Below, in pieces: positions 46,601-61,234 of a stretch of 64,000 nucleotides of DNA. Each line of letters begins with the position of its first letter. Positions within the stretch are counted from its first letter, which is position 1. Made by a program: the position numbers and the translations under genes. Below the pieces are notes generated by a model. It had not been told where the DNA came from. It did no database searches and was given only the letters and a program-made list of their open reading frames with translations. Source of the stretch: Frederiksenia canicola (lineage in GTDB: Bacteria; Pseudomonadota; Gammaproteobacteria; Enterobacterales; Pasteurellaceae); the NCBI RefSeq assembly GCF_011455495.1, contig NZ_CP015029.1, forward strand, positions 434,001 through 498,000, read 5' to 3'.

Positions 46601-49600
46601 AATCAAGCTGGTAGTGGTGGCTATAACAGTTACTACGGTGAAGGTGTGTCTATCGGTAACAAAGCCGGTGCAGTCGATAAAACGAATGTAGCAGTTAAAG
46701 CAGAGATGGAAAGAGTTTCTACAGAAAGAGGTGCTGCAACTGGCGTGATTATAACGGGCAATACCAATACTGCTATTTCATCAAGAGCAGGTATCAATAC
46801 GTTAGGGCACGACAATGTTGCAATTGGTAAAGAAGCTGGGGGTTACACTTCAGGTAATGCCAATATTGCAATTGGACGCCACGCAGGGCGCGCAAGCAAA
46901 TTAAATACGCCGAATAATGAAAATTCTAGAGTCATTGATGCAAACGCATTCTCCAATGCCCGTAATACTATTTCTATGGGGGAGTGGGCAAATGCTTCTG
47001 CTAATGATGCAATGGCTTTAGGTTCTCGTGCACAAGCAACACTTGCAAATAATGTTGCGATCGGTTCTAACTCTGTTGACCGTGCTGCAACCTTAGAAGA
47101 TAGTGCGAAAGTGAACGGCATTTTATATGCAGGTTTTGCAGGAAATGAAAAAGCTGATGGTTCAGCTAGAACTGCGGGTGAAATCAGCGTATTTAGCGTA
47201 GGCTCAAAACATAATGAGCGTCAAATCGTGAATGTTGCACCTGGTAATATTTCTGCGACATCCACTGATGCAATCAATGGTAGCCAACTTTATATGGTAG
47301 CAAATAACTTGCGTCACAATATGCCAGTTATTTATACCAAAGAAGACGGTACACCATTAGATAACCGTGAAGATGGCTGTTATAACACCGTAACAGGTGG
47401 TAAATGTGATAGCTCAACACCAGTTATCGCCTCAATGAGTGCACCAAGAACGGATAAAAATACAAAAGATGGCACAACAACACCCGTAGTATTAACTAAT
47501 GTCCAACATACATTAACAGATACGTATAGCTCAACTGTTGATCCACGTAATCCAAATGGTACAGCAGTAACGATTACTAAATCGCAATCAGCTCCAACAC
47601 TATACGATGCAAAAAATGCAAACCCAGACTGGAAATTCCAAAATGCAGCTACAATTCGTGATGTATTAAATACTGGTTGGAATTTACAAAATAATGGCTT
47701 GCCAAAAGACTTTGTTAAACCATATGACACAGTGAACTTTGTAGATGGCACGGGTACGACGGTAGTAGTGGAGTCTGATGGGGCCTCGAGCACAGTGAAA
47801 GTGAATACTTTAGTTGAGCTTGTCGATGCAGAAGGTAACCCTGTTAAGAAAGCGAAGGATGGTAAGTTCTACAAACCAGCTGATATTGGTGCTGATGGTA
47901 ACCCAACTGCTGGGGCTAAAGCAGTTGAAAATCCACAAGTGAATTTAGTGAATCCAACTGCAACAGCAGGTAATGAAACTAAATCACCAATTCAGTTAGG
48001 TAACCTTGCTGCAGGAACAAACACGTTAGATGGAACATCAACGTTAGAGGGTAAGCCTCTAGTTAAAGTGGGTGATGATTACTACAGACCAGAAGACTTG
48101 GATGCTAATGGTAAACCATTATCAGGTAAAACTAATGTTCCTGTTGTGACTCTCCCTAATCCTAATTCGGCGTTTGCAGGCTTAGCTGATTTAGCAACAT
48201 CAAATCCAAATAATGCGGTAACCGTTTCTGACCTAAGAAAAATGGGTTGGGTATTATCTGGTCAAGCTGAAGATGGATCAGACTACGCAAAAGCAATTAA
48301 AAATGCAGATCAAGTGAAGTTTGTTGGTAAAGGTCTTGCTAATGTAACAATTGGTCAAAATGCAGAGACTGGTGCTCAAGAAATAACCTTCGATGTAAAA
48401 CAAGGTGAAGTTATCAAAGAAGGTGAAGGTACCGCAAAAATTGATGGTCAACCAACAGAAGTTGTGAAAGCTCCAGATGGCAAATACTACAAAAAATCGG
48501 ATATTGACCCAACAACAGGTGAGCCAAAACCAAATGTAGCACCACTAACCGATGAGCAAGTTGCAACCATTAAAAACAATGGTAACGGTCTAGTGACTGG
48601 CCACAAAGTGGCAGAAGCTATCCAAAAATCAGGTTGGACAGTAGGTAAAGCAGAGGCTGAAGAAGCGTTTGAAGTCACTTATACTAATGCAGATGAAAAA
48701 GTGAACCCGAATGATAATGTTCGCTTTGCAGATGGTAAAAACACAGTAGCGTCTTTAGGTACTGTGAAGAAATTAGATGCGGATGGCAAAGTTGTTACTA
48801 CGACTGTTGTGAAAGTGGATGTCGATTTACCAGTTGATTTCAAATATACCGATGCGACAGGCAAAGAGTATGTGAAAGCAAACGATGGTAAGTTCTATGC
48901 GAAAAATGAAGTTGGTGTTGATGGCTTCCCAAGCATCAGTGCTCAACCACTTACAGATGACCAAGTTTCTGAATTGAAGAAAGGTGCTCAGCTTACTGAT
49001 GGGGTAAATGCAAATGGTCAACCAAACAATGGCTATACTGCAAAAGATCCAATTCAAGTTGCAGTACAGCAAGCAGCAGAAAAAGCCGTTAAAGATACTT
49101 TAGCCGCTGATCCAGCAGCGACACCAGAAACTATTGCAGCCGCAGTAAAAACAGCTACGGATAAAGCGCGTGTAGAAGCGATTAAAGCAAATCCTGAAGC
49201 GAAAGATACGGTGACTGCAGGTACAGGTGGTGTGAACTTGGATAACGTTGCATGGGCAGAAAAACCTGACCAAGCGGTAAACAAAGACCAGTTAGACCAA
49301 ACTGTCAACAAATCAGGCTTCTTTGTAGAGCAAAACGGTGAGTCAACTATCGCAGGTCAACCAACTGAGAAAGTCACGCCGAACGACACGGTAAACTTTG
49401 CAAATGGTGCGAATACCCTTGTGACAGCAGAAACCAAGCGTGATGAAGCAACGGGTGCTGATAAGACAACAGTTACAGTCAATGTAAACGGCTTACCACT
49501 TACTTACACGACCAAAGATGCAACAGGCAAAGATGTACCTGTGGCAAAAGTGGGTGATAAGTTCTACCAAGTGGGTGCAGACGGTAAACCAACAGGTGAA

Positions 49601-52222
49601 GCCTTAACACCAGAGCAAGTGAAAAACTTATCAACTAACTTAGTGAACCCAGAAGCGGGTAAAGGCGAAATTGGTGCACCATCACAATTAGGTAATGTTG
49701 CAAATGGTGCAAACACCTTTGTTGCGCCGCAAGTAGATGGCAAAGACATCAAACTCGCTAACGACGGTAAATGGTACAAAGAAAGTGATGTTGGAGCTAA
49801 CGGTAAACCAACAGATACCGCAACCGCTATTGACCCAGCGAAAGCAGCAGAAGCACTTAAGGCAACACCTAATGGTGGTTTAGTAGATTTCGAGAAATCT
49901 AACCCGAACAACGCGGCGACAGTAGGCGACTTACAAAACCTTGGCTTTAACATTGGTACTTCAGAAAACGGTTATACCGACCAAGTACGCAACAATACTA
50001 AAGTGGACTTTGTCGGCGATAAGAAATTTATCACCGTAGAAGGTTCAACCAATAAAGACACAGGTGCTCGTGAAATCAAGATTGCCTTGAAAGAAGGCGA
50101 TGTTATCAAGCCAAATGAAGGCATTGCAACCATTGATGGTCAACCGACTGAAGTAGTGAAAACCCCAGATGGCAACTACTACAAAAAATCAGACATTGAC
50201 CCAACAACAGGTGAGCCTAAACCAGGTGTTCAACCATTAACACAAGCACAGAAAGACACTGTGGTGAACAATGGTGATGGTTTAGTGACTGGTCACAAAG
50301 TCGCAGAAGCATTGCAAAAATCAGGCTGGACAGTGGGTAAAGCGGATGCAGCGGAAGCGGCAAAAGTGGACTACAACCATACACCAGACACGCCAGAGAA
50401 AGTAAATCCTGATGACGAAGTACGTTTCGCAGATGGTAAGAACACCCAAGTGTCACTGGGTACGGTGAAGAAAGTGGATAACGAAGGCAAAGTAGTCACA
50501 ACCACCACAGTGAAAGTGGATGTGGATTTACCAATTGACTTCAAATACACCGATGCAACCGGCAAAGAGTTTGTGAAAGCGAACGACGGTCAGTTCTACG
50601 CGAAAGACGATGTGAACCCAGATGGCTCTGTGAAAAAACCAACTGACCCAGCGGCACAAGCACCGAAAGCGTTGAAACCAGAAGAAGTGGCGAAACTCAA
50701 CAAAGGGGCACAGCTCACTAACGGTCTTGGTAAAGACACGCCGAAGTATGAGGTGAAAGACCCAGTTGCAGCGGCAGCTGAAAAAGCGGTCGCAGATACT
50801 TTGGCAGCTAACCCACAAGCAACGCCAGCGGACATCTTAAAAGCAGTAGATGCAGCGAAAGCAGCCGCAATCAAAGCAAATCCAAATGCTAAAGATGAAA
50901 TCACCAAAGGTACAGGTGGTGTGAACTTGGATAATGTTGCCTGGGCAGAAAAACCAGATCAAGCGGTGAACAAAGATCAGTTAGATCAAACAGTTAACAA
51001 ATCAGGCTTCTTTGTACAACAAAATGGTGAGTCCACCAACGGTAAGGGTAAACCGACTGAAAAAGTGACCCCGAACGATGTGGTTGATTTCACCAATGGT
51101 GCAAATACGGTTGTAACAGCAGAAACAACACGTGATGAAAAAACAGGTGTGGATACAACCAAAGTTTCTGTACACGTAAATGGTTTACCACTTACCTACA
51201 CAACTAAAGATGCAAGTGGTAAAGATGTGCCTGTAGCGAAAGTGGGAGACAAGTTCTACCAAGTGGGTGCAGATGGCAAACCAGATATGACTAAACCTGC
51301 GGATGTGAATGCATTAAGCACTAACTTAGTGAACCCAGCGGCACCGAATGGTGAAATTGGTAAACCATCACAATTAGGTAATGTTGCAAATGGTGCAAAC
51401 ACCTTTAATGCACCAGTTGTTGATGGTGAGAAAATTAAACTCGCTAACGACGGTAAATGGTACAAAGAAAGTGATGTTGGAGCTAATGGTAAGCCAACAG
51501 ATACCGCAACCGCTATTGACCGAACAAAAGCGAAAGATGCTTTAGGTACAGCAGGTAACGGTGGTTTAGCGGATTTTGCAAACTCTAACCCGAACAATGC
51601 AGCGACCGTGGGTGATTTACAAAACTTAGGCTTTGTGATTGGCACAGCAGATGACAAATACAAAGATCAAGTGCGTAATAACAGCCGTGTTGAGTTTGCA
51701 AGTGGCAACAAAAATGCAACGGTCACAGGTTCAACGCTGGCTGATGGCACACGTCAAGTGAAAGTAACCATTTCGGATAATCCAGTATTTAACACTATTC
51801 AAGTTGGTGGAGATAAAGGTCCGAAAGTTGGCTCAACATCAACGGGTGACTTATCTGTGAGTAAGGCTGATGGCTCTGCGGCACGTATTACCAATGTTGC
51901 ACCAGGTGTAAACGGCACTGATGCAGTGAACGTAAACCAACTTAACCAAGGTTTGGGTGATGTTCATAAACGCATTAATAAAACTAACAAAGACCTCCGT
52001 GGTGGTATCGCTGGTTCGAATGCCGCAGCAGGCTTACCACAAGTTTACTTACCAGGTAAATCAATGGTGGCAGCTGCAGCAGGTACCTATAAAGGCGAAA
52101 GTGCGGTGGCTGTAGGTTACTCACGTGCAAGTGACAACGGTAAAGTTATCTTGAAACTTCAAGGTAATGCGAATACTCGCGGAGACTTCGGTGGATCTGT
52201 GGGTGTAGGTTACCAATGGTAA
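43625..52222 (+). CDS. Giant trimeric autotransporter adhesin (YadA/Hia family)
   Basis: An outer-membrane trimeric adhesin of 2865 residues. It starts with an extended signal peptide ([22 protein letters not shown]) and cleavage near VFA-TDL (about 68). Head regions at about 110-690 and 810-1170 consist of degenerate 14-residue YadA repeats of the type AVAIGxxAxAxGxxS. Necks [13 protein letters not shown] (about 705) and [15 protein letters not shown] (about 1213) follow. A long stalk (about 1230-2750) contains large internal repeats, and a final neck [10 protein letters not shown] leads to the C-terminal anchor ending in Trp. It probably mediates attachment to host cells or matrix. It sits between rsmG-side genes and the atp operon and is likely to be acquired or highly variable. 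Confidence 0.95.
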   Translation: MNKIFKVIWHHATQSWVVTSELSKAHGKTASTATAGESNLQINGIYKAGFVYTAIASAILMVSGQVFATDLVTGTTASSGDDNYCSYNSESESVICGDASTSTVKTYETKKAKSIVIGKGTTNNGESNVAMGLSATTEGTASVAIGNAAKATFDQSVSIGQNAEASGRWDVSIGRFAGMGATAPAPTKEGAKPKEAEGRNIAIGDAALKNGLDVNNNIAMGTSAGEGVKGARNVMLGTYVNSAEAISRAKSNKSTDTEINAKTRTVGTQTITYVEVENAVAIGHRALATKIGATAVGQQAQGFGTTSTAVGNSSRALGDNSVAMGNTANAGAGGAIAIGLHANYQPSVAASADGSTPKIDSAYKTTGANSVAIGVRTNATSNHSIAMGTESKALAQGAVAVGSESKTEGVNATAIGQVAHAKGQNSFAGGNDSHAIGLSSVALGDGAGKGAMTTEEYKAGNYAKAASGNSSTAVGAYSKSKGEGGTAVGVSADAQDYRTVAVGAFSTAVSKSSVAIGDAAYAQVEDSIAIGRNVRTEYLPADLALNNEGRGDREGMIAIGSEKTKASGKAAISIGRNAQGIGRGTVALGDASKALEGQGVAVGAQANVASGAAGGIAIGSLAKSEKHVAIAIGSESIAKVSHGVALGAKSVADVAANQVGSDPLSAATDKNNTTWTSTHAAVSVGNGTTVTRQITSVAAGTQDTDAVNVAQLKAAGFVLNTAADGGNANNSTPAGATGAADNKIANGESLTLKAGKGITLAQNGAEVKISTDLSAEDKIHYYSVNTTDTGDETNFNNDGAKAIDSVAAGVRVKTTQKNSVAIGSDVLADGAESLALGNKVKAIGLGATSIGNNSKAEAEGAQAFGQSSTATGVNSAAIGRLATASGNRASAFGVGNTASGESSFAGGDKSKASGTATIAIGLNARASETNTVSIGRLSGSEGVDLANKGTNADITSRTNAGKTSANGLLSGTNVGNEAGHGTINNQYGVNIGNQAGSGGYNSYYGEGVSIGNKAGAVDKTNVAVKAEMERVSTERGAATGVIITGNTNTAISSRAGINTLGHDNVAIGKEAGGYTSGNANIAIGRHAGRASKLNTPNNENSRVIDANAFSNARNTISMGEWANASANDAMALGSRAQATLANNVAIGSNSVDRAATLEDSAKVNGILYAGFAGNEKADGSARTAGEISVFSVGSKHNERQIVNVAPGNISATSTDAINGSQLYMVANNLRHNMPVIYTKEDGTPLDNREDGCYNTVTGGKCDSSTPVIASMSAPRTDKNTKDGTTTPVVLTNVQHTLTDTYSSTVDPRNPNGTAVTITKSQSAPTLYDAKNANPDWKFQNAATIRDVLNTGWNLQNNGLPKDFVKPYDTVNFVDGTGTTVVVESDGASSTVKVNTLVELVDAEGNPVKKAKDGKFYKPADIGADGNPTAGAKAVENPQVNLVNPTATAGNETKSPIQLGNLAAGTNTLDGTSTLEGKPLVKVGDDYYRPEDLDANGKPLSGKTNVPVVTLPNPNSAFAGLADLATSNPNNAVTVSDLRKMGWVLSGQAEDGSDYAKAIKNADQVKFVGKGLANVTIGQNAETGAQEITFDVKQGEVIKEGEGTAKIDGQPTEVVKAPDGKYYKKSDIDPTTGEPKPNVAPLTDEQVATIKNNGNGLVTGHKVAEAIQKSGWTVGKAEAEEAFEVTYTNADEKVNPNDNVRFADGKNTVASLGTVKKLDADGKVVTTTVVKVDVDLPVDFKYTDATGKEYVKANDGKFYAKNEVGVDGFPSISAQPLTDDQVSELKKGAQLTDGVNANGQPNNGYTAKDPIQVAVQQAAEKAVKDTLAADPAATPETIAAAVKTATDKARVEAIKANPEAKDTVTAGTGGVNLDNVAWAEKPDQAVNKDQLDQTVNKSGFFVEQNGESTIAGQPTEKVTPNDTVNFANGANTLVTAETKRDEATGADKTTVTVNVNGLPLTYTTKDATGKDVPVAKVGDKFYQVGADGKPTGEALTPEQVKNLSTNLVNPEAGKGEIGAPSQLGNVANGANTFVAPQVDGKDIKLANDGKWYKESDVGANGKPTDTATAIDPAKAAEALKATPNGGLVDFEKSNPNNAATVGDLQNLGFNIGTSENGYTDQVRNNTKVDFVGDKKFITVEGSTNKDTGAREIKIALKEGDVIKPNEGIATIDGQPTEVVKTPDGNYYKKSDIDPTTGEPKPGVQPLTQAQKDTVVNNGDGLVTGHKVAEALQKSGWTVGKADAAEAAKVDYNHTPDTPEKVNPDDEVRFADGKNTQVSLGTVKKVDNEGKVVTTTTVKVDVDLPIDFKYTDATGKEFVKANDGQFYAKDDVNPDGSVKKPTDPAAQAPKALKPEEVAKLNKGAQLTNGLGKDTPKYEVKDPVAAAAEKAVADTLAANPQATPADILKAVDAAKAAAIKANPNAKDEITKGTGGVNLDNVAWAEKPDQAVNKDQLDQTVNKSGFFVQQNGESTNGKGKPTEKVTPNDVVDFTNGANTVVTAETTRDEKTGVDTTKVSVHVNGLPLTYTTKDASGKDVPVAKVGDKFYQVGADGKPDMTKPADVNALSTNLVNPAAPNGEIGKPSQLGNVANGANTFNAPVVDGEKIKLANDGKWYKESDVGANGKPTDTATAIDRTKAKDALGTAGNGGLADFANSNPNNAATVGDLQNLGFVIGTADDKYKDQVRNNSRVEFASGNKNATVTGSTLADGTRQVKVTISDNPVFNTIQVGGDKGPKVGSTSTGDLSVSKADGSAARITNVAPGVNGTDAVNVNQLNQGLGDVHKRINKTNKDLRGGIAGSNAAAGLPQVYLPGKSMVAAAAGTYKGESAVAVGYSRASDNGKVILKLQGNANTRGDFGGSVGVGYQW
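48240..51620 (+). repeat. Two tandem units of about 1.69 kb in the adhesin stalk
   Basis: Matching landmarks recur about 1690 bases apart. TACAGGTGG ([15 protein letters not shown]) occurs at 49222 and 50911. TACTACAAAAAATC ([12 protein letters not shown]) occurs at 48485 and 50177. [19 protein letters not shown] occurs near 49750 and 51440. The copies differ at scattered bases and small insertions but stay in frame (period about 563 residues). A more diverged related module precedes them from about 48010. Unequal recombination could change the stalk length. Confidence 0.8.
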
Positions 52223-52262
52223 TACACTAATAAGCGGTGAGATTTCACCTTCATTTTGCAAA

Positions 52263-52290
52263 CGGACACCTTCGGGTGTCCGTTTTTTTT
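52263..52290 (+). terminator. Rho-independent terminator of the adhesin gene
   Basis: CGGACACC (52263-52270), TTCG tetraloop, GGTGTCCG (52275-52282), then a run of eight T. It is a canonical strong terminator 40 bases after the stop. Beyond it, to 52558, lie one USS (near 52335) and the atp promoter, with no gene. Confidence 0.93.
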
Positions 52291-52450
52291 ATGTTGTTTG
52301 TAATGAACGACTTGCAAAATTTGGGGAGGAACTGACCGCTTGTTGTTTTGTCTTACCAGACTTTTTAGGTGAAAAATCGAAAACCAGTGAGAAATTTGGA
52401 GAAAATGTCAAAAATGTTAAATACTTAACATTTTTTCTTTGGTTTAGTGG

Positions 52451-52479
52451 TTGGAATCATCAGCTATTGTGCGTATAAT
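52451..52479 (+). promoter_or_regulatory. Sigma-70 promoter of the atp operon
   Basis: TTGGAA (52451-52456) and TATAAT (52474-52479) are separated by an ideal 17 bases, about 80 bases before atpI. The -10 is perfect and the -35 matches four of six consensus bases. Confidence 0.7.
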
Positions 52480-52558
52480 TCACAAGATTTTTTGTAACGA
52501 AACAGTGCATTTTCATTAGCATTAGCAAACGTTTAACTGAATAGCTTGAGTAAAAAGT

Positions 52559-52942
52559 ATGTCGGCAGTTCTTCAACAAACCAAGCAACTTTATCGTAAA
52601 GTGATGTTCGTTGAATGCTGTGGTTTAGTGAGCGGTACTTTACTTTTGTTGCTAGTGCAAAATGTTTCAGCCGCATTCGCTTTTTTACTGGGGGGATTAA
52701 GTAGTTTTTTACCCCAATGTCTGTTCATTTTTTGGGTGTTCTTTCGTAAAAATACAAAAAACACCAATAAAATGGCGGCATTCTATCGGGGAGAGGGGCT
52801 AAAATGGCTGGCAACTATCGTGTTAATGGTTACGGCGCTGATAGGTTTTCCGAATTTGAATGTGTTACTGTTTTTTAGTGGATATTTTCTGTTTTTAATT
52901 TGTAATGGTTTGTTGCCGATTTTCTTGACGCAACAGACCTAA
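52559..52942 (+). CDS. atpI: ATP synthase subunit I
   Basis: A small hydrophobic protein (127 residues, four predicted membrane helices) at the head of the atp operon. AtpI helps assemble the c-ring and is not essential in other bacteria. The sequence is poorly conserved, as is usual for AtpI; position and topology (GLVSGTLLLLLVQNVSAAFAF, FLLGGLSSFLPQ) make the call. It is followed after 43 bases by atpB. Confidence 0.88.
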   Translation: MSAVLQQTKQLYRKVMFVECCGLVSGTLLLLLVQNVSAAFAFLLGGLSSFLPQCLFIFWVFFRKNTKNTNKMAAFYRGEGLKWLATIVLMVTALIGFPNLNVLLFFSGYFLFLICNGLLPIFLTQQT

Positions 52943-52982
52943 TGCTTTGAATCTTTTCATTTTTAAATTCTCAAAGGGATAA

Positions 52983-53777
<795 letters not shown>

Positions 53778-53790
53778 ACAAATGATAGGA

Positions 53791-53850
53791 TGCAAGCGGT
53801 TACTTACTGCTGAAAATTTGCAAAAAATTCTCAGGAACTATCCGCTTGTA
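53791..53850. repeat. Opposed USS pair within the atp operon
   Basis: CAAGCGGTTACTTACTG near 53793 and AACTATCCGCTTGTA near 53837 are opposed uptake-like sequences around a TTTGCAAAAAA loop, giving an imperfect hairpin between atpB and atpE. It lies inside an operon, so a full terminator would be harmful; it may be an mRNA processing or stability structure. Confidence 0.5.
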
Positions 53851-53851
53851 A

Positions 53852-54190
<339 letters not shown>

Positions 54191-54254
54191 GTCGGATTTG
54201 TTTTATAAACCATAGTTACTTTCGAGTAACTTAGCCGACTTTGAGGAGGGCGTT

Positions 54255-54725
54255 GTGAACTTAAATGCAACACTAATTGGTCAACTGATTGCGTTCACAC
54301 TGTTTGTGTGGTTCTGCATGAAATTTGTTTGGCCGCCGCTCATTGGAGCGATTGAATCGCGTCAAGCTAAAATTGCAGACGCACTTGCAAGCGCTGAAAA
54401 AGCGAAGCAAGAACAAGCTGACACGAAAGTTTTGGTTGAGCAAGAACTTGCCAAAGCGCGTGAAGAAGCACAACACATCATCGATTTAGCAACAAAACGT
54501 CGCAATGAGATTTTAGAATCTGTGCAAGCAGAAGCTGAAGCAGAAAGAGCGAAAATTATTGAGCAAGGTTACGCCGAAGTTGAAAGCGAACGTAAACGTG
54601 TTCAAGAAGAGCTTCGTCAAAAAGTGGCTGCATTGGCGGTTGCCGGTGCAGAGAAAATTGTGGGTCGTTCCGTTGATGCGGCGGCAAACAATGACATTAT
54701 TGATAAGCTAGTTGCAGAATTATAA
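54255..54725 (+). CDS. atpF: F1Fo ATP synthase subunit b
   Basis: The peripheral stalk protein, 156 residues, the same as E. coli. One N-terminal membrane helix ([23 protein letters not shown]) is followed by a long Glu/Lys/Ala-rich coiled coil. It begins with GTG, as in E. coli, after GAGGAGG. Confidence 0.96.
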   Translation: MNLNATLIGQLIAFTLFVWFCMKFVWPPLIGAIESRQAKIADALASAEKAKQEQADTKVLVEQELAKAREEAQHIIDLATKRRNEILESVQAEAEAERAKIIEQGYAEVESERKRVQEELRQKVAALAVAGAEKIVGRSVDAAANNDIIDKLVAEL

Positions 54726-54738
54726 TTGAGAGGGGCCT

Positions 54739-55272
54739 ATGTCAGAATTAACTACAGTAGCTCGCCCCTATGCTAAAGCAGCTTTTGATTTTGCTTTAGA
54801 ACAAGGTCAGTTAGACAAATGGCAAAGTATGTTGCAATTTGCCTCATTGGTAGCAGAAAATGAAGAAGTTCAAGGCTTTATCCGTTCTTCATTAGCCACC
54901 AGCAAAATTGCAGATGCGTTTATTGCGATTTGTGCAGAACAACTTGATCAACATGGGCAAAATTTCATTCGTGTAATGGCTGAAAATAAACGTCTTGCGG
55001 CGTTATCTGCTGTGTATCAAGGTTTCCTTGAATTGCGTGCAAACCATGAAGCCGTCAAAGAAGTTTTTGTCACTTCAGCAACTCCTTTAACTGCTGCTCA
55101 AGAAACAAAAATTGCAAATGCAATGAAAGTGAAATTAAACAGCCAAGTTCGTCTTATTACCAAAGTTGATCCTGCATTATTGGCGGGTGCGGTAATTCGC
55201 TATGATGACACTGTTATTGACGGCAGCAGTAAAGGTCAGTTAAACCGTTTGAGCCAAGAGTTGTGCTTGTAA
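54739..55272 (+). CDS. atpH: F1Fo ATP synthase subunit delta
   Basis: A 177-residue subunit joining F1 to the b stalk. The N-terminus [15 protein letters not shown] and the C-terminus [25 protein letters not shown] are family signatures. It lies 13 bases after atpF and 12 before atpA. Confidence 0.96.
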   Translation: MSELTTVARPYAKAAFDFALEQGQLDKWQSMLQFASLVAENEEVQGFIRSSLATSKIADAFIAICAEQLDQHGQNFIRVMAENKRLAALSAVYQGFLELRANHEAVKEVFVTSATPLTAAQETKIANAMKVKLNSQVRLITKVDPALLAGAVIRYDDTVIDGSSKGQLNRLSQELCL

Positions 55273-55284
55273 GAGGAATAGAAA

Positions 55285-56826
55285 ATGCAACTAAATTCTA
55301 CAGAAATTAGTGAATTGATTAAAAAACGTATTGCACAGTTCAATGTGGTAAGTGAAGCACAAAGTACTGGGACAATCGTTTCGGTTAGCGATGGGGTTAT
55401 TCGTATCCATGGCTTATCCGATGTAATGCAAGGTGAGATGATTGAGTTGCCAGGCAACCGTTATGCTATCGCCTTAAACTTAGAAAGAGATTCAGTTGGT
55501 GCAGTAGTCATGGGTCCATACGCTGATTTAGCAGAAGGTATGGAAGTGAAATGCACTGGTCGTATTTTAGAAGTGCCAGTGGGTCGTGGTTTGTTAGGTC
55601 GTGTGGTAAACACCCTCGGTCAGCCTATCGATGGTAAAGGTGAAATCCAAAACGATGGTTTCTCACCAATCGAAGTGATCGCACCAGGTGTTATCGATCG
55701 TCAATCAGTTGATCAACCTGTACAAACGGGTTACAAAGCGGTTGACTCAATGGTGCCAATCGGTCGTGGTCAGCGTGAATTAATTATTGGTGACCGTCAA
55801 ACGGGTAAAACCGCATTAGCTATCGATGCGATCATTAATCAACGTGATTCAGGCATTAAATGTATCTACGTGGCGATCGGTCAAAAAGCATCGACCATTT
55901 CTAACGTGGTGCGTAAATTAGAAGAGCATGGTGCGTTACAAAACACTATCGTGGTTGTCGCATCTGCATCAGAATCTGCCGCGTTGCAATACCTTGCTCC
56001 ATATGCTGGTTGTGCAATGGGTGAGTACTTCCGTGATCGCGGTGAAGATGCGTTGATCGTTTATGATGATTTGTCTAAGCAAGCAGTTGCTTACCGTCAA
56101 ATTTCACTTCTTTTACGTCGTCCGCCAGGCCGTGAAGCGTACCCAGGTGACGTATTCTACCTACACTCACGTTTACTTGAACGAGCATCTCGTGTAAATG
56201 CAGATTATGTAGAACGTTTCACCAACGGAGCAGTGAAAGGTCAAACTGGTTCATTAACCGCTTTACCAATTATCGAAACCCAAGCGGGTGATGTTTCAGC
56301 ATTCGTTCCAACTAACGTAATTTCGATTACTGATGGTCAGATTTTCTTAGAGTCTGGCTTGTTTAACGCAGGTATTCGCCCAGCAGTAAACCCAGGTATT
56401 TCGGTATCTCGTGTTGGTGGCTCTGCACAAACTAAATTGGTTAAAAAATTAGCGGGTGGTATCCGTACCGCACTTGCTCAATATCGTGAATTAGCGGCGT
56501 TTGCACAGTTCGCATCAGACTTAGACGATGCAACACGCAAACAGTTATCACACGGTCAAAAAGTAACTGAGCTTCTTAAACAGAAACAATTCTCGCCAAT
56601 GTCTGTCGCACAGTTAGGTTTATCTCTCGCTGCGGCTGAATTTGGTTATTTAGATGATGTGGAAGTTGAGCGTGTCGGTTCTTTTGAAGCAAATCTTTTA
56701 GATTATGCAGCTGCAAACTACGGCGAGTTTATGAAAGAACTCTCTCAATCAGGCAACTATAATGATGATATCAAAGCAAAATTGATCGAAATTTTGGATA
56801 GCTTCAAAAAGAATAGTGCTTGGTAA
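55285..56826 (+). CDS. atpA: F1Fo ATP synthase subunit alpha
   Basis: The non-catalytic nucleotide-binding subunit, 513 residues as in E. coli. Walker A is [13 protein letters not shown] (near 169); the family signature [17 protein letters not shown] is near 365. GAGGAATAG precedes the ATG. Confidence 0.98.
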   Translation: MQLNSTEISELIKKRIAQFNVVSEAQSTGTIVSVSDGVIRIHGLSDVMQGEMIELPGNRYAIALNLERDSVGAVVMGPYADLAEGMEVKCTGRILEVPVGRGLLGRVVNTLGQPIDGKGEIQNDGFSPIEVIAPGVIDRQSVDQPVQTGYKAVDSMVPIGRGQRELIIGDRQTGKTALAIDAIINQRDSGIKCIYVAIGQKASTISNVVRKLEEHGALQNTIVVVASASESAALQYLAPYAGCAMGEYFRDRGEDALIVYDDLSKQAVAYRQISLLLRRPPGREAYPGDVFYLHSRLLERASRVNADYVERFTNGAVKGQTGSLTALPIIETQAGDVSAFVPTNVISITDGQIFLESGLFNAGIRPAVNPGISVSRVGGSAQTKLVKKLAGGIRTALAQYRELAAFAQFASDLDDATRKQLSHGQKVTELLKQKQFSPMSVAQLGLSLAAAEFGYLDDVEVERVGSFEANLLDYAAANYGEFMKELSQSGNYNDDIKAKLIEILDSFKKNSAW

Positions 56827-56848
56827 TCTACTTTAGCGGAGAAAGAAT

Positions 56849-59109
<2,261 letters not shown>

Positions 59110-59141
59110 TTGTTCCCTAACATTTAAAAAAGGAGAACAAC

Positions 59142-59561
59142 ATGGCATCTCAATTTGAACTCACTGTGGTGAGTGCAGAGCGTAAAATTTTCTGCGGCGA
59201 CGTAACGAGTGTGCGTGTTTCAGGGGTCGATGGGGAACTTGGTGTCTATGCGGGACACACCCCATTATTAACCGCAATTAAACCGGGTATGGTGAAATTC
59301 ACCCTTGCTGATGGCAAAGAAGAATTCATCTATGTATCGGGAGGCTTCCTTGAAGTGCAACCAACCGTTGTTACCGTGCTTGCAGACACCGCAATTCGTG
59401 GTGAAGAGTTGGATGAACAACGCATTTTAGCAGCAAAACGCAGAGCGGAAGAAACTCTCGGCAAAACCAACGATGCGGATCTCACCGCAAAATTGGCTCG
59501 CGAAATTGCGAAATTGCGTGTTTACGAACTTACAAAATCTCAGCTATCGAGTCGTCGATAA
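59142..59561 (+). CDS. atpC: F1Fo ATP synthase subunit epsilon
   Basis: A 139-residue rotor subunit that also inhibits ATP hydrolysis. The N-terminal beta sandwich contains [22 protein letters not shown]; the C-terminal helices start near [16 protein letters not shown]. It is the last gene of the operon and is followed by a strong terminator. Confidence 0.97.
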   Translation: MASQFELTVVSAERKIFCGDVTSVRVSGVDGELGVYAGHTPLLTAIKPGMVKFTLADGKEEFIYVSGGFLEVQPTVVTVLADTAIRGEELDEQRILAAKRRAEETLGKTNDADLTAKLAREIAKLRVYELTKSQLSSRR

Positions 59562-59573
59562 GTTGGAAATCCG

Positions 59574-59606
59574 ACGCTTTAGCCCATGGCTAAAGCGTTA
59601 TTTTTT
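59574..59606 (+). terminator. Rho-independent terminator of the atp operon
   Basis: ACGCTTTAGCC (59574-59584) pairs with GGCTAAAGCGT (59588-59598) around CAT, followed by TATTTTTTTG. It lies 13 bases after the atpC stop. Confidence 0.93.
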
Positions 59607-59652
59607 TGTCTACAAGCGGTCAGTTCCAATAAATTTTTTGCAAAGGTCATCT

Positions 59653-60642
59653 ATGGCAACAATGAAAGACATCGCACGGATTGCACAAGTCTCGCTTTCG
59701 ACGGTTTCCCACGTGGTAAATGGTTCTCGCTTTGTAAGTCCTGAAATCACTGAAAAAGTGCAGAAAGTAATCAAGGAGTTGGACTATAAACCATCTCTTG
59801 TCGCCCGTAGCCTGAAAATCAAAGAAACCAACACCCTTGGAATGTTGGTCACTGCCAGTAGCAACCCGTTTTTTGCGGAGGTGGTTCGCCACGTTGAACG
59901 CTATTGTGAACGCCACAACTATCATCTGATTTTGGTGAATACCGATGGCAACCCCCAAAGTCTCAAAAAACACTTGGATAGACTGCTTGCCAAACAAGTC
60001 GATGGCTTGTTGTTGATGTGTGCAGAGCCGCAAGATTTTGAACCTGAAATTTTAGCAAATTTGCAATTACCAATGGTGGTTATCGACTGGTGGCAACAGC
60101 CGTTAAATGCAGATATTATTCACGAAAATTCTGAACTTGGTGGCTATCTTGCAACAAAAGCGTTAATTGATGCAGGCTATACCGATGTTGCGGTGATCAC
60201 AGGGGAACGTTCGAAACCGCTTACTGTCAACCGTTTGAAAGGCTACAAGCGGTCACTTTCAGAGAAAAATTTGCAAATCCGTCCCGAATGGATCATCGAA
60301 AGCCACTTCCACTACGATGGTGGCGTGGAAGCCACCCGCAAATTGCTCGCACTACCCAATCGCCCGCAAGCCATTTTTGCGATGAGCGACAGCATTGCAA
60401 TTGGAGCATATCAAGCAATTTGGCAAGCAGGATTACGCATTCCGCAAGACATCGCGATCATTGGCTACGACAACATTGAACTCACTCAATTCCTCGCCCC
60501 TCCGCTTTCCACCATTCACCAACCGAAAGCTCGCCTCGCCAAAAATGCGGTTGAGCAACTCCTTGCCCGCATTCGAGAACCGAACAAGCCGATTGAAACG
60601 ATTCAATTGGAACCCGAATTGGTAAAACGATCTTCCTTCTAA
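59653..60642 (+). CDS. rbsR: LacI-family ribose repressor
   Basis: RbsR, about 329 residues from the ATG at 59653 (AAAGG upstream), beginning MATMKDIARIAQVSLSTVSHV exactly as known RbsR proteins begin; the frame is open from 59473 but that part overlaps atpC. The effector domain carries TLGMLVTASSNPFFAEVVRHVE and IIGYDNIELTQFLAPPLSTIHQP. It precedes rbsD-rbsA-rbsC, and a perfect RbsR-type palindrome lies before rbsD. A USS (60245-60254) lies in the coding sequence. Confidence 0.92.
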   Translation: MATMKDIARIAQVSLSTVSHVVNGSRFVSPEITEKVQKVIKELDYKPSLVARSLKIKETNTLGMLVTASSNPFFAEVVRHVERYCERHNYHLILVNTDGNPQSLKKHLDRLLAKQVDGLLLMCAEPQDFEPEILANLQLPMVVIDWWQQPLNADIIHENSELGGYLATKALIDAGYTDVAVITGERSKPLTVNRLKGYKRSLSEKNLQIRPEWIIESHFHYDGGVEATRKLLALPNRPQAIFAMSDSIAIGAYQAIWQAGLRIPQDIAIIGYDNIELTQFLAPPLSTIHQPKARLAKNAVEQLLARIREPNKPIETIQLEPELVKRSSF

Positions 60643-60681
60643 TGTTGTAGGATGCCTCACAACTATCTTTTCCCCAATTTT

Positions 60682-60709
60682 TTGAACCACTTCACACTTT
60701 CAATATAAT
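60682..60709 (+). promoter_or_regulatory. Sigma-70 promoter of the rbs operon
   Basis: TTGAAC (60682-60687) and TATAAT (60704-60709) are 16 bases apart, between rbsR and rbsD. The RbsR-type operator lies about 40 bases downstream of the -10. Confidence 0.6.
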
Positions 60710-60748
60710 CTGATTGTTTTTTGGCTCAAAATTGCTTAGGCTTTAGCT

Positions 60749-60764
60749 ATCGAAACGTTTCGAT
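60749..60764. promoter_or_regulatory. RbsR operator
   Basis: ATCGAAACGTTTCGAT is a perfect 16-bp palindrome with the central CG typical of LacI-family operators and with the GCGAAACGTTTCGC core known for E. coli RbsR. It lies between the promoter and the rbsD start, a position suited to repression. Confidence 0.85.
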
Positions 60765-60806
60765 TGTGGTTTTTTACGGAACGAAGAATAATCAAGGTGG
60801 TTTTTG

Positions 60807-61226
60807 ATGAAAAAAACAACGATTTTAAATGCACAACTTTCCCATTTAATTGCAACAATGGGGCATACAGATGGGTTGACAATTTGCGATGCGGGGCTAC
60901 CCATTCCTGCCGATCAAACTTGCATTGATTTAGCACTGACCAAAGGTCTTCCTGATTTTTTATCCACATTACAAGCGGTTATTTCTGAGCTATTTGTGGA
61001 AAAAATTGTGTTGGCGAGTGAAATTAAGCAGATCAATCCACAAACAGAACAGCAAGTTTTGGCGATAGTTGAAAAACTGGCGGCGGAGCAAGGTAAACCG
61101 ATTGCGGTGGAATATGTGCCACATAGTGAGTTTAAAGTCCAAAGCAACCAAGCCAAAGGGGTGGTGAGAACGGGCGAGTGTTCGCCTTATGCCAATGTGA
61201 TTTTGTATTCGGGCGTGCCGTTTTAG
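60807..61226 (+). CDS. rbsD: D-ribose pyranase
   Basis: RbsD interconverts ribose pyranose and furanose forms for the kinase. It has 139 residues, as in E. coli, from the ATG at 60807 after AAGGTGG; a TTG one codon earlier is not preferred. Marks are the N-terminal [28 protein letters not shown] and the C-terminal [15 protein letters not shown]. It is the first gene of the rbs operon. Confidence 0.95.
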   Translation: MKKTTILNAQLSHLIATMGHTDGLTICDAGLPIPADQTCIDLALTKGLPDFLSTLQAVISELFVEKIVLASEIKQINPQTEQQVLAIVEKLAAEQGKPIAVEYVPHSEFKVQSNQAKGVVRTGECSPYANVILYSGVPF

Positions 61227-61234
61227 GTGAAAAT

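Noticed and set aside
49054-50907. Long minus-strand frames opposite the adhesin stalk
   Set aside because: They arise from the biased, repetitive codon use of the adhesin, have no ribosome sites and show only low-complexity Ser/Ala/Val-rich sequence.
59473-59652. N-terminal extension of rbsR
   Set aside because: It overlaps atpC and the atp terminator; MATMKDIARIAQ at 59653 is the typical RbsR start.
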